Shown here: positions 16,367-26,200 of the stretch, one piece after another
Layout: each line of letters begins with the position of its first letter
How positions within the stretch are numbered: the first letter of the stretch is position 1
NCBI GenBank assembly: GCA_041649015.1
Contig: JBAZNU010000003.1
Span: 1 to 64,000, forward strand
Direction of reading: 5' to 3'
DNA: 64,000 nucleotides
Source: Ignavibacteria bacterium
GTDB lineage: Bacteria > Bacteroidota > Ignavibacteria > Tepidaquicellales > Tepidaquicellaceae
Made by a program: the position numbers and the translations under genes
Notes under the pieces: model-generated
Databases searched by the model: none
What the model saw: only the letters and a program-made list of their open reading frames with translations
What the model was told of the DNA's origin: nothing

Positions 16367-17290
16367 TTATTCATATTTATAATGTATTGATTCATAATTA
16401 TTAATGAATCCATTTATGGATTTATCTATCTTTTCTTTAAGAGTATCATCATTAATTTCTTCTTTAAAATTATTCAGATATTCTAATGCACTATTTTTAT
16501 TGCTTAAATTATCTATCAATCTAAATAACCTGCCTATGAAATCCTCACAACCTTTTTCATTAACATTATTAATCAAATAATATTTTAAGTCTTCTGCAAA
16601 TGATTCATCATATTTATATTTATATACAATTCTTGCATCATCGAAATTTGACAATAAAGTATATAAATATATTGATTTCGGGTATTTTCGAAGAAAATTA
16701 CTGCTTCTGTCTATAGCGTTTTTCATATTTTGTAGGGTTAGATTTTCTTTTTGATAAACACTAAATATTTCATTCATTTCTTTAAACTCTTCTATTTCGC
16801 CATTATGCAAGGGTATGATATCAAATGTTTCGGTGATTGTTATAATTGGAAGGTTAGTCCTATCCATCAATTCTACAAGTACTTTAAAGGTACCAATCGG
16901 AAAGTATCGAAAGAAAATAAATCCAAGCATACCCTTAATATTAACTCTCATTTCTATGGTTTTTGATTCACCAACTTGAAATACTAAATAATTTATTTGT
17001 TCCGGACTCAATGTCATACTTGTATAATGATAATCTTTATTTTGCTCATTCCATATTTTAGTTTTTGATAATAAAGTTTCTTCATTAATATTTAACAACG
17101 AATCTATGTATGGTTTATTGTTAGTGAACGTCAAATTGAGAATAACCTGTTCGCCTAATTTAAATTCTTTTTTCAAAGGGGTTACCTTTAATGAAAAACA
17201 CTCTTTACTGGTTGTACCTATATTTTGCGTGTACATAATAGAAAATAATAATATCGCTAATGACGATGATATTAATATAATTTTTTTCAT
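16367..17290 (-). CDS. Secreted hypothetical protein with Ig-like N-terminal domain
   Basis: 307 residues with unusually high AT content. Residues 1-22 form a hydrophobic signal sequence. Residues 30-165 read as beta strands (LKKEFKLGEQVILNLTFTN, then GTFKVLVEL), a pattern common in extracellular Ig-like domains that describe relative strengths of motifs. Residues 170-305 are helical and acidic/basic, without known motifs. It stands alone between two gene-poor stretches and may be lineage-specific or recently acquired. Its function is unknown. Confidence 0.65.
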   Translation of the reverse strand: MKKIILISSSLAILLFSIMYTQNIGTTSKECFSLKVTPLKKEFKLGEQVILNLTFTNNKPYIDSLLNINEETLLSKTKIWNEQNKDYHYTSMTLSPEQINYLVFQVGESKTIEMRVNIKGMLGFIFFRYFPIGTFKVLVELMDRTNLPIITITETFDIIPLHNGEIEEFKEMNEIFSVYQKENLTLQNMKNAIDRSSNFLRKYPKSIYLYTLLSNFDDARIVYKYKYDESFAEDLKYYLINNVNEKGCEDFIGRLFRLIDNLSNKNSALEYLNNFKEEINDDTLKEKIDKSINGFINNYESIHYKYE

Positions 17291-18319
17291 TTATTGTATA
17301 CCTTTTACAATTAAAATGGATTAATGCTTAAAAGACATTTATGTTCATCACAATAAAATAATGTTGTTGTGAAAACAGAATCATTCTGCACTAGAAAATT
17401 ATGATTACCGCTTGAATTCTTTTTCATTTTAACATTCCATAATTTCTTTGTTTTGTAAGTGAGTGTAGAGCAACATAACCAAAAACAATAAATACATAAA
17501 GAGTGTAAACAGTTTGACCAGGTGTTGTACAGTTCATTTCTATTCGATATCGGCTATTGTCATTATTACAATTAGAATTGAATGAAGACTTTTATTATGC
17601 AAGAATATTTACTTCTTGACCATTATTGTTACAATTTTATCCACTTGCTGTTAAAATAAATAAATTATTCAGAAATACCAACATCAATAACTGAATCTTC
17701 CGGCATTATTCGCTTCATTCTGACTGTACAGGCTCCGTTCTAAAATAATTACAATGTTTTAAAATCTTCTTTAATGTGTAAATAACTTCTTAAACATCAT
17801 AGGCTTAATCCTTTTATTCATGGTCTCTTGTTCATTGCACGATCGGGTTTATTTTTCTTCAAAATTAAGACTAATTAATGAATGTAATATAAAAGTGGAA
17901 GCAATAATGTAAGAAAAAAGATGAGTTGTGTTACCGTGTTGAACTATATTATTAATGTCAGGAAGAAATATGAAGCTGCAAAGAAATAATCCGTTCTCTA
18001 TATTAACAGATATTAAAATACTTCTGCAGTCAGCAGTATATGCAATAATAATTCTACTGCGCATCATCTCTTCTGACTTTTATTATCCCTAAGTTGGTTA
18101 AAAATAACCTTAATAGATTTTAATGTCCCAATTATTTTTCCCGGTGGTAACTTTTATATTATTTATGATTAAAGTAATTCTCATCTAATATATTTATTAT
18201 TCCCATTTCTGCAGAAACAATACCTCCATGTACCGAGATAAGTTGTAAATTTCCACATTCGATAATCCCCAATAATCTTGTTATCTAATCAAACCTTTTT
18301 AAAGAAAATTCAAAAATTC

Positions 18320-18337
18320 ACCTGATTATCATCAGGT
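18320..18337. repeat. Inverted repeat, 7-bp arms, 4-base loop
   Basis: ACCTGAT (18320-18326), TATC, ATCAGGT (18331-18337). It is a perfect dyad without a T-run, so not a standard terminator. It lies about 460 bases upstream of ppdK and 100 bases before the 11-bp repeat array. Its role is unknown. Confidence 0.45.
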
Positions 18338-18433
18338 ATTGAGTCCGGACAAAATCCTCGGTTTATATATGTAAACCTTCCCAAATATGTTTTTAACATT
18401 TAGTTAATTCAAATGAAAGCCATTATTTTTTGT

Positions 18434-18488
18434 ATGCCTGCGATATGCCTGCGATATGTCTGCGATATGCCTGCGATATGCCTGCGAT
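18434..18488. repeat. 11-bp tandem repeat array, five units (locus A)
   Basis: Five head-to-tail units of ATGCCTGCGAT. Units 1, 2, 4 and 5 are identical and unit 3 is ATGTCTGCGAT. The same array, with the same variant in the third unit, occurs at 55604-55645. The 11-bp period is close to one DNA helical turn, so identical faces line up. The units are relatively GC-rich in an AT-rich surrounding. There are no spacers, so it is not CRISPR. Confidence 0.9.
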
Positions 18489-18513
18489 ATACTAACTAAT
18501 TAAAATTATCAGT

Positions 18514-18536
18514 TTTTATGCATTTTTTGCATAAAA
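18514..18536. repeat. Hairpin with 9-bp perfect arms and T5 loop
   Basis: TTTTATGCA (18514-18522), five T, TGCATAAAA (18528-18536), shortly after the 11-bp array. It is AT-only apart from one GC pair per arm. No T-run follows, so it is a poor terminator. The TTGCATAAA half-site also occurs twice upstream of the gene at 29428, so it could be a protein-binding site. Confidence 0.5.
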
Positions 18537-18718
18537 TGGCAGTATATGGCTTTACCGCAACATCTTCCTAAAATTATGTAAATTCACTAAAAAAATACCC
18601 GTGATTATCAGTTTTTTCCGTGAGAACCTGTCTGCTTCTCGTTGGCAGATCAGTGTTCTATCCATTATGCCTTTATTATTAGTCAGATTCGAACGAAAAA
18701 CCAAGTCCCGACTGTTTT

Positions 18719-18748
18719 TTGACTGTAAATTGTTGTTTAAAATAAGTA
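18719..18748 (+). promoter_or_regulatory. Possible sigma-70 promoter of ppdK
   Basis: TTGACT (18719-18724) and TAAGTA (18743-18748) with an 18-base spacer, about 45 bases before the ppdK ATG. The -35 is good and the -10 poor. It is the best candidate in the region, not a firm call. Confidence 0.3.
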
Positions 18749-18792
18749 ATTTTAACGATGTTCTTATTTAATATTAATTAATATTTATTATT

Positions 18793-21591
18793 ATGTCCAC
18801 AAAATATGTTTATTATTTCGGCGGTAAAAAAGCCGAAGGTAAAGCAAACATGAAAAATTTGCTTGGAGGAAAAGGTGCAAACCTCGCAGAAATGGTTAAT
18901 ATTGGATTACCGGTGCCTGCAGGATTTACTATCACTACAGAAGTTTGTACAGCTTACTATAAAAACAAAAAGAAATATCCAAAAGAATTAAAAGGTCAGG
19001 TCTTAAAAGCACTCGAAAAAACCGAAAAACAAATGGGTGCTAAATTCGGCGACAGCGTTAACCCGCTGCTGCTTTCCGTCCGCTCTGGTGCAAGAAGCTC
19101 TATGCCCGGAATGATGGAAACTGTTCTGAACGTTGGTCTGAACGATATTACACGCGAGGGTCTTATCGCAAAAACAGGAAACCCAAGATTTGTCTATGAC
19201 TCGCAGCGTCGTCTTATTCAGATGTACTCCGATGTCGTCATGGAAAAAGCTGCAGGTATCGAACCCGCAGAAGGTCAGAGCGTTCGCCAGCAGCTCGAAA
19301 GAGAACTTCATAAGATGAAGGAATCAAGAGGATGCAAACTCGATACAGACCTTACAGCCGACGACCTTAAAGAACTCGTCTCAATATATAAAGCAAAAGT
19401 TTTTGAAGTACTCGGCAAACCATTCCCCGAAGACGCTATGGAACAGCTCTGGGGTGCAGTCGGTGCTGTGTTTTCAAGCTGGAACGGTAGAAGAGCAATC
19501 TCTTACAGAAAAATTGAAGGTATTCCCGATGAATGGGGTACTGCAGTTAACGTCCAGTCAATGGTGTTCGGTAACATGGGCGATTCTTCCGCAACAGGCG
19601 TTGCCTTCACGCGTAATCCTGCCACAGGTGAAAATTATTTCTACGGCGAATGGCTCGTTAACGCTCAGGGCGAAGATGTTGTCGCAGGTATTAGAACCCC
19701 AAACCCTATCAATGAAGTCGGAAAGAGTGAACATAATATGCACCTCGATTCTCTCGAAGTCGCAATGCCCGATGTTTACAAGAAATTACATAAGATAGAA
19801 CTTAATCTCGAAAAGCACTACCATGATATGCTCGACCTTGAATTCACTATTCAGGAAGGCACGTTATACATGCTTCAGTGCAGAGTCGGCAAAAGAAACG
19901 GTGCCGCAGCTGTAAAGATGGCAGTCGATATGTACAAAGAAAGACTCATTACAGCCGAAGAAGCCGTTATGAGAGTCAGGCCCGATCAGCTCGATGAACT
20001 ACTTCATCCCGTCTTGTTGCCCGCAGCTGAAAAAGCTGCACACCTTATGACTAAAGGTCTACCCGCAGGTCCGGGCGGAGCAACGGGTCAGGTTGTTTTC
20101 ACCGCTAACGATGCTGTCGAATGGCGTAAAGCCGGCAAAAAAGTTATACTCGTTCGCGAAGAAACTAACCCCGAAGATATTGAAGGTATGAGAGCCGCAG
20201 AAGCTATCCTTACTGCACGCGGTGGTATGACCTCTCACGCAGCACTTGTTGCACGCGGCTGGGGTAAATGTTGTATCGTCGGTGCTGGCGCAATTGAAGT
20301 TAAACTCGATGAAAAATATTTCAAAGTCGGTGATACGGTTGTCCGCGAAGGCGAATGGATTTCTTTGAACGGAACAAAAGGTGCCGTTTATGTAGGTCAG
20401 CTTGAAATGATGGATGTTGATGTTGAGAATGAAAACTTTTCAAACTTCATGAAGATCTGCGATAAGGTTCGCGTAATGAAAGTCCGTACTAATGCAGATA
20501 CACCCGAAGATGCCGCAAAGGCAAGAAGCTTCGGCGCAGAAGGTATCGGACTCTTCCGTACAGAGCACATGTTCTATGGCAAGAACTCTGAAGAGCCTCT
20601 TTTCCTTCTCAGAAAAATGATAATGTCAAATACCGAAGCAGAAAGAAAAGCAGCTTTGGAAGAACTCTTCCCTTACATCAAACGCGATATGAAGGGAACC
20701 ATTGAGGCAATGGATGGCCTGCCTGTTACAATCAGAACTCTCGATCCGCCGCTTCATGAATTTGTTCCTAATAACGAAGTAGAAAGAATAAGGCTTTCTG
20801 AAAGTCTCGGTATCTCACTTGATGAATTTAATCAAAGAGCAGATGGTTTGCATGAAAACAATCCAATGCTCGGACACAGAGGCGTAAGGCTCGGTATTAC
20901 ATACCCCGAAATAACAGAAGTGCAGATTCGTGCAATCTATGAAGCAACCGCAGAACTTATTCTTGAAGGTAAAAAACCTTTGCCCGAAATTATGATTCCG
21001 GTTACCTCAACTTCGCGCGAGTTAAAACACCAATATGTTATTATTGAAAGAATTTATAAACAAGTCTGTGAGAAGTTCGGACTAAAAAGCTTCAAACGTA
21101 TGACAGGTACGATGATTGAAATTCCAAGAGCTGCTCTCGTAGCAGATTACATCGCTAAATACGCGGAGTTCTTCTCTTTCGGTACTAATGACTTGACACA
21201 GATGGCATTCGGCTTTTCACGCGACGATATTGGTGGTTTCCTTCCAGATTACATTAAGCAGAGGATTCTTCAGAACGACCCGTTTGAAGTCATTGATAGA
21301 TTCGGTGTTGGTGAACTTATGAGAACTGCTGTTAAACTTGGAAAAGCAACAAGACCCAATATTAAACTTGGTATTTGCGGTGAGCATGGCGGAGAACCGA
21401 ATTCAGTTGAATTCTGTCACATGCTTGGACTTTCTTATGTCAGTTGCTCTCCTTTCAGAGTACCTATAGCAAGACTTGCGGCTGCCCGTGCGTCAGTTGA
21501 ACATAAACACGGTGAATTATTTACATCAAAGAAGATTAATAAAAAACCTTCTCCTAAAGTAGTGGGAAAAAATAAATCTAAGAAGAAATAA
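18793..21591 (+). CDS. ppdK: Pyruvate, phosphate dikinase
   Basis: 932 residues. It interconverts PEP, AMP and PPi with pyruvate, ATP and Pi. Order: ATP-grasp domain (GGKGANLAEM near 27, SVRSGARSSMPGMM near 97), swivelling phosphohistidine domain with His482 in GGMTSHAALVARGWGK, and PEP/pyruvate TIM barrel with GLFRTEHMF, FGTNDLTQMAF and the acid Cys862 in GICGEHGGEP. Normal enzymes are about 870-880 residues; the extra is partly a basic Lys-rich C-terminal tail after residue 910, like that of SucD in this window. A strong terminator follows. Confidence 0.97.
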   Translation: MSTKYVYYFGGKKAEGKANMKNLLGGKGANLAEMVNIGLPVPAGFTITTEVCTAYYKNKKKYPKELKGQVLKALEKTEKQMGAKFGDSVNPLLLSVRSGARSSMPGMMETVLNVGLNDITREGLIAKTGNPRFVYDSQRRLIQMYSDVVMEKAAGIEPAEGQSVRQQLERELHKMKESRGCKLDTDLTADDLKELVSIYKAKVFEVLGKPFPEDAMEQLWGAVGAVFSSWNGRRAISYRKIEGIPDEWGTAVNVQSMVFGNMGDSSATGVAFTRNPATGENYFYGEWLVNAQGEDVVAGIRTPNPINEVGKSEHNMHLDSLEVAMPDVYKKLHKIELNLEKHYHDMLDLEFTIQEGTLYMLQCRVGKRNGAAAVKMAVDMYKERLITAEEAVMRVRPDQLDELLHPVLLPAAEKAAHLMTKGLPAGPGGATGQVVFTANDAVEWRKAGKKVILVREETNPEDIEGMRAAEAILTARGGMTSHAALVARGWGKCCIVGAGAIEVKLDEKYFKVGDTVVREGEWISLNGTKGAVYVGQLEMMDVDVENENFSNFMKICDKVRVMKVRTNADTPEDAAKARSFGAEGIGLFRTEHMFYGKNSEEPLFLLRKMIMSNTEAERKAALEELFPYIKRDMKGTIEAMDGLPVTIRTLDPPLHEFVPNNEVERIRLSESLGISLDEFNQRADGLHENNPMLGHRGVRLGITYPEITEVQIRAIYEATAELILEGKKPLPEIMIPVTSTSRELKHQYVIIERIYKQVCEKFGLKSFKRMTGTMIEIPRAALVADYIAKYAEFFSFGTNDLTQMAFGFSRDDIGGFLPDYIKQRILQNDPFEVIDRFGVGELMRTAVKLGKATRPNIKLGICGEHGGEPNSVEFCHMLGLSYVSCSPFRVPIARLAAARASVEHKHGELFTSKKINKKPSPKVVGKNKSKKK

Positions 21592-21607
21592 TTAATTCAT
21601 AAATAAC

Positions 21608-21636
21608 AAAAAGGCGGGTTACACCGCCTTTTTTGT
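21608..21636 (+). terminator. Intrinsic terminator of ppdK
   Basis: AAAAAGGCGG (21608-21617) and CCGCCTTTTT (21624-21633) form a 10-bp stem with a 6-base loop and a T-rich tail. It lies 17 bases after the ppdK stop. The A-run on the left also gives a T-run on the - strand, so it can end transcription of gdhA from the other side too. Confidence 0.88.
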
Positions 21637-21656
21637 TTATACTGTTAATTGTAATG

Positions 21657-23015
21657 TTACACTATTCCCTGATCCATCATTGAATCGGCTACCTTTAAGA
21701 ATCCCGCAATGTTTGCACCATTTACGTAATTGCCCGGTGTGCCGAATGCTTCCGCTGTATCATGAGCTGCTTTATGAATGCTCTTCATTATTCCGCGAAG
21801 TTTTGTATCCACTTCTTCTCTTGACCAGCCGTATCTCAATGAGTTCTGTGACATTTCAAGTCCTGATGTTGCTACGCCCCCTGCATTAGCTGCTTTGCCT
21901 GGACCGTAAAGTATCTTCGCATCAATGAATTGATTTACGCCTTCGATTGTCGTTGGCATGTTTGCACCCTCTGATACAAGTTTAACACCGCACTTCAGGA
22001 GGTTTGCTGCATCCTTTCCGTTGATTTCATTCTGAGTCGCCGCTGGGAACGCACAGTCTGCCTTGTGGTTCCAGAGCGGATTGTAATCAAGCTTTGAATC
22101 TACTGGTGTGTAAACTGCTGACTTGAATTTCTTTGAATACTCTTCAACTCTTCCGCGTTTTACATTTTTAAGATCCTTCAGATATGCAAGTTTTTCTCTG
22201 TCAAATCCCTGTTCATCATATATGTAACCCGATGAATCTGAACATGTCACTGGCTTTCCGCCGAGATCTAATAACTTTTCAATAGCATATTGTGCTACGT
22301 TACCGCTTCCTGATACTAAACAGGTTTTGCCTTCATAAGTATCATTCTTTGTTGCAAGCATTTCTGCACCGAAATATACTGTACCATATCCCGTTGCTTC
22401 TGGACGTATTAAAGAACCGCCCCAGTTTAATCCCTTACCTGTTAGAACACCGACAAATTCATTCCGGAGTTTTTTGTACTGTCCGAATAAATATCCGATT
22501 TCTCTTCCGCCGACACCTATATCACCCGCAGGTACGTCTGTGTTTGCACCTATGTGTCTGAAAAGTTCACTCATGAACGATTGGCAGAATTTCATTACTT
22601 CATTATCACTCTTCCCCTTTGGATTGAAGTCAGAACCTCCTTTACCGCCGCCCATCGGGAGTGTTGTCAGTGAATTTTTGAAAACTTGCTCAAACGCAAG
22701 AAACTTTAAAATCCCAAGGTTTACTGAAGGGTGAAATCTCAATCCGCCCTTGTAAGGACCTATTGCGCTGTTCATCTCAATCCTGAACCCGCGGTTTACT
22801 TGTACATTCCCTTGGTCATCCAGCCATGGAACCCTGAATAAGATTACTCTTTCAGGCTCCACTATTCTCTCAAGAATCTTGTACTTGATGTATTCAGGTC
22901 TTTTTTGAAGAACTATCTCAAGTGATTCAACGACCTCTGTCACTGCCTGAATAAATTCCGGTTGTCCTGCATCTTTTTGTTTAACATTTGCAAGAACTTC
23001 CTGTGCATACGACAT
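21657..23015 (-). CDS. gdhA: Glutamate dehydrogenase, NADP-type hexameric (copy 2)
   Basis: 452 residues when started at ATG 23015, which has an AAAGGAA site upstream and matches the family N-terminus (MSYAQEVL); a longer frame upstream adds 42 residues without family resemblance. It is closely related in pattern to E. coli GdhA: GPYKGGLRFHPSVN, LPMGGGKGGSDFNPKGKSD, AGDIGVGGREIGYLFGQYK, and GSGNVAQYA for the cofactor fold. It normally assimilates ammonia using NADPH. It is distinct from copies 1 and 3, which are of the shorter catabolic/archaeal-like type. Converges on ppdK. Confidence 0.95.
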   Translation of the reverse strand: MSYAQEVLANVKQKDAGQPEFIQAVTEVVESLEIVLQKRPEYIKYKILERIVEPERVILFRVPWLDDQGNVQVNRGFRIEMNSAIGPYKGGLRFHPSVNLGILKFLAFEQVFKNSLTTLPMGGGKGGSDFNPKGKSDNEVMKFCQSFMSELFRHIGANTDVPAGDIGVGGREIGYLFGQYKKLRNEFVGVLTGKGLNWGGSLIRPEATGYGTVYFGAEMLATKNDTYEGKTCLVSGSGNVAQYAIEKLLDLGGKPVTCSDSSGYIYDEQGFDREKLAYLKDLKNVKRGRVEEYSKKFKSAVYTPVDSKLDYNPLWNHKADCAFPAATQNEINGKDAANLLKCGVKLVSEGANMPTTIEGVNQFIDAKILYGPGKAANAGGVATSGLEMSQNSLRYGWSREEVDTKLRGIMKSIHKAAHDTAEAFGTPGNYVNGANIAGFLKVADSMMDQGIV

Positions 23016-23221
23016 AAAAAATTCCTTTCTTTGTGATTTAATTATAAATGAGGTATAAAATTGTTCGGAGAAAAATCTTTCTTGAAGATACAATATAAAT
23101 GAATATTCATCTGGTATTAATAATTGAAGAAAATTATACATAAATCATAATCGAAACAATGCATAATATTTTCATATTTATTGGGAATTATAAAAGGGAA
23201 TTATTCGGTCAGGCCGGTCGG

Positions 23222-26200
23222 TTATCTGTTTTTAATCAGCTTGTTGTATTCCAGTATTAATTTTTCATAATCTTCATAGTAACTCTCTTTCTCCAGTCTC
23301 AACAGCTCCTCTTTTAGCGAGTTCTCCGTTCTCGGTCCGCTTATTACAACTTCTCTTGGTGATTGTCTGCTGTAACTTTCTCCCGGCTTAGACTCCCTTT
23401 TCTGTTCAAAGTCTTTTTCTCTTTGCGAAAGTCTTGCATCAAGCATCCTCGAAAGTATTCTGTTCTGTCTCTCAAATAGTTTCTCATCAACCTCATATTC
23501 GCTTAATTGTCTTACGGTTTCCTGCATTTCTTTCTCAACTTCTTTCAGGTCGCCTAAAAGTTTTTCTCCTGATCTTTGTTGTTCTCTTTCAAATTCTTCA
23601 TTTAGTTGTTCAAGTGATTTCTGTGCCTCCATCTGTTCAATTCGTAATCTGTCGAGCTGTTCCTTCTGTATTTGTGAAAGTTCTTCCTTACCTCCCTTTC
23701 CGTCTCTTCCTACCTGTCCGTCCTGTCCCATCTTGTTCATCTTACCGTTTACACCTTGCTGCTGTCCGATTATCTCTGCAAGCTTTTGCATTAGCTGACC
23801 CATCTTGCCGTCGCCTTTGCTCCCCTTTCCTTGCTGTTTACCCATTTTGTCAAGCATATCTCCGAGCATCTTTGCTGCATTATCAAGCGATTCTTTTGCT
23901 TTGCCCTGATTGCTCATCGCGCTGTTTTTCTCTCCTTGCATTAAATCCTTTCCAGCCTTATTCATCTTATTGTATGAATTCCCCAGTTCCTTTCCAAGCT
24001 CTGGAGAAACCTGCATCCCGTCCTTTGTCGCATTCATTAGGTCATTAATATTTTTCGATAACTCCTGTTGTATTTCTCCTTGATCTTTTGCGAGATCGTT
24101 AAAATCCTCTTTATCGCTTTTGTCTAATTTACTCGTCTCGTCTTTTATATCCTGTTCCTTCTCACTTAGTTCTTCCAGGTTCTTCTTGATTTGCTTAAGT
24201 TTGTCCATCATCTTATTTTGTGTATCCATATTGCTCATTGCACTTTCTAATGAACTCTGCATCTGTTCGTTAAACTCTTCAAGGTCTTTTGATATTTCTT
24301 CTTGTGTCTTTTCCGATAGTTCTTTCTGCTGCTTGAATAAGTCTTTAGAGGATTGTTTCATTTTATCCTCCGTCTTCCTTTCATTCATCTTTTTTAAGAG
24401 ATCTTCCAATTCTTTAGGGCTCATTTCTCCCTTTGTGTTTTTCATATTCTCTGTAAGCTTCTTCATATCTTCTTTCAGCTTGTTAAAATTCTCTTGTATC
24501 TGTTTCTGCTTATCACCCAGCGTGTTCATCTTTCCTTCATTATTTTTATCTGCGTTCTCTGTTTCTTTACGAAGTTCTTCCTGTGCTTTTGTAATGTCAT
24601 CAAGTTTCTGCGTAAGCTCTCCCATCTTCTGCAGGTTCTCTATTTGCTTCATTAGCTCCATTACCTGCTCAAGTTGTTTCTTAAATGTTTCTTCATCAAA
24701 TTTAAGATTGTCTAAATCACGTTTCATTTCTTCGTTGCTCTTCTTCATCGCCTCCTGAAGTTTCCTTAACATATCCCTGAATTCTGGTGTGTTAATTCTC
24801 TGAAACAGCTCCTGTAACTTCATAAATTGCTCAAGCGTCTTTTCGCTTAAATTCGGATTTTGCTTCAGGTCGTTCAAAGTCTGGTCAATTTTATTCTGTG
24901 CATTCTCGAGGTTTTTCTGCAGATTCTCTACCTTGTTCTGAAGTTCCTTTTTTCTCTGTTCGTTTATTGCATTTTCTTCTTGAGTCTTCTTTATTTCGTT
25001 TATGTTTTTCTGTAAATCTTTAATCTCATCAAGTACTGCTTGGAAATCAGATTTTATTTCCCTCGTCGAACTCTCGAATTTCTTTAGCACTTCAGTACTT
25101 TTTGCAAATGTGAGTTTTCTTAAATCGGATTTTGCTGACTTGCCGGAATTATCTGTTACCTCCATGTAATATTCTGTTTGCATCCCCCTGGAGCTAAAAT
25201 TAAGAAGCCACAAATAAGATACTTCCAGCGATGTTGCATCTTTATTCTCTATAAGTATTTCTATCTGGTTGAAATTACCTCCTGCCGCGGACACATTATT
25301 ACCGCTTCTGAACCATAAAACAAGCTTCGAGAATCCGTAATCATCGCTTATTATAGTCTTAAGTTCAATTTCTTTCTCGTTAAATAAAGAATAGTTTGCA
25401 TCCCTCGGCTGTACAATGGTTATTTTCGGAGGTTCATCCGGTAGAACTCTTATTGAATACTTTTTCCTCTTGAGGTTTTCTTTTCCCTCGGTATTTTTTA
25501 ATAGAATATAATATTCCCCGTCTTTGTCCGCTCTGAATTCTCCCGTAGCCGTAATACCGGAAATATTCAATGGGGTCTCTGTTCCGTTATACATAATTGA
25601 CGCATAACTTAGATTATAAACGCTCTCAACAGTTATATTTATTATGCTACCCTCTAAACAGACAACGTCCCCATTGTTTTCTTCCTGTGTTTTTTCGGGA
25701 AGCTTTGTGTACTCAGGATATTCTATCGTTAAATAAAACCTTTTGATAAATCCGTCTTCTTCTTCCGTCGTGTTGTTTAAGAAAGTATTGTTAAATTCTG
25801 TATTATAATTTATAAGTCTGTTAAATGCTTTTGATAGTGTCGGTACAAGCACTATCAGCATAATAGTAGTGAGCAGCAAAGCAAAAAATATCGCTGCATA
25901 TTTTTTCAGCTTCTGAACATCAATAATGACATTAAAATCTACCGTCTTTGATTCCTGATATACTTTTTCAAGATTCACCTCTGCAAGATTTTCTGATGAA
26001 TATACTCCGATGTTGGTATTCTTGCATATTGAAATCGCATTTCCCAATTTATCTTTTATATCCGGTAAAAACCTCCCGATTTGCAGCGAATATTTAACAG
26101 AGTCAAACCTGTTCTTGTTAACGCTGAGTACGTAAGAGAGTATTATATATGTGATGGTTGTGAGAAGTGTTATTATGTATAAAAAGAAAACCACTTTCCT

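Larger units (their letters stand above)
17291..18792. other. Long gene-poor region (1.5 kb) with hairpins, 11-bp tandem repeat and a tRNA-like relic
   Basis: No frame here has coding character on either strand. Visible items are an inverted repeat at 18320-18337, the 11-bp tandem repeat 18434-18488, a 9-bp-arm hairpin at 18514-18536, and a tRNA-like stretch around 18619-18695. In that stretch a D-arm-like ATGGATAGAACA and a T-loop-like GATTCGAAC occur, but out of order and unpaired. The last 90 bases probably hold the ppdK promoter. The whole looks like a decayed insertion or recombination site. Confidence 0.55.

Noticed and set aside
17849..18067. Small - strand open frame of 72 codons
   Set aside because: No ribosome-binding site and no recognisable pattern; composition is like the surrounding non-coding DNA.
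18434..18488. CRISPR-like array
   Set aside because: Units are 11 bp, directly adjacent with no spacers, and no cas genes are near.
18619..18695. Functional tRNA gene
   Set aside because: Arms are out of order and do not pair into a cloverleaf; only a relic can be argued.
23016..23141. 42-residue N-terminal extension of the NADP-type glutamate dehydrogenase
   Set aside because: The family N-terminus and a good AAAGGAA site fit the ATG at 23015; the extension has no similarity and is AT-rich leader.
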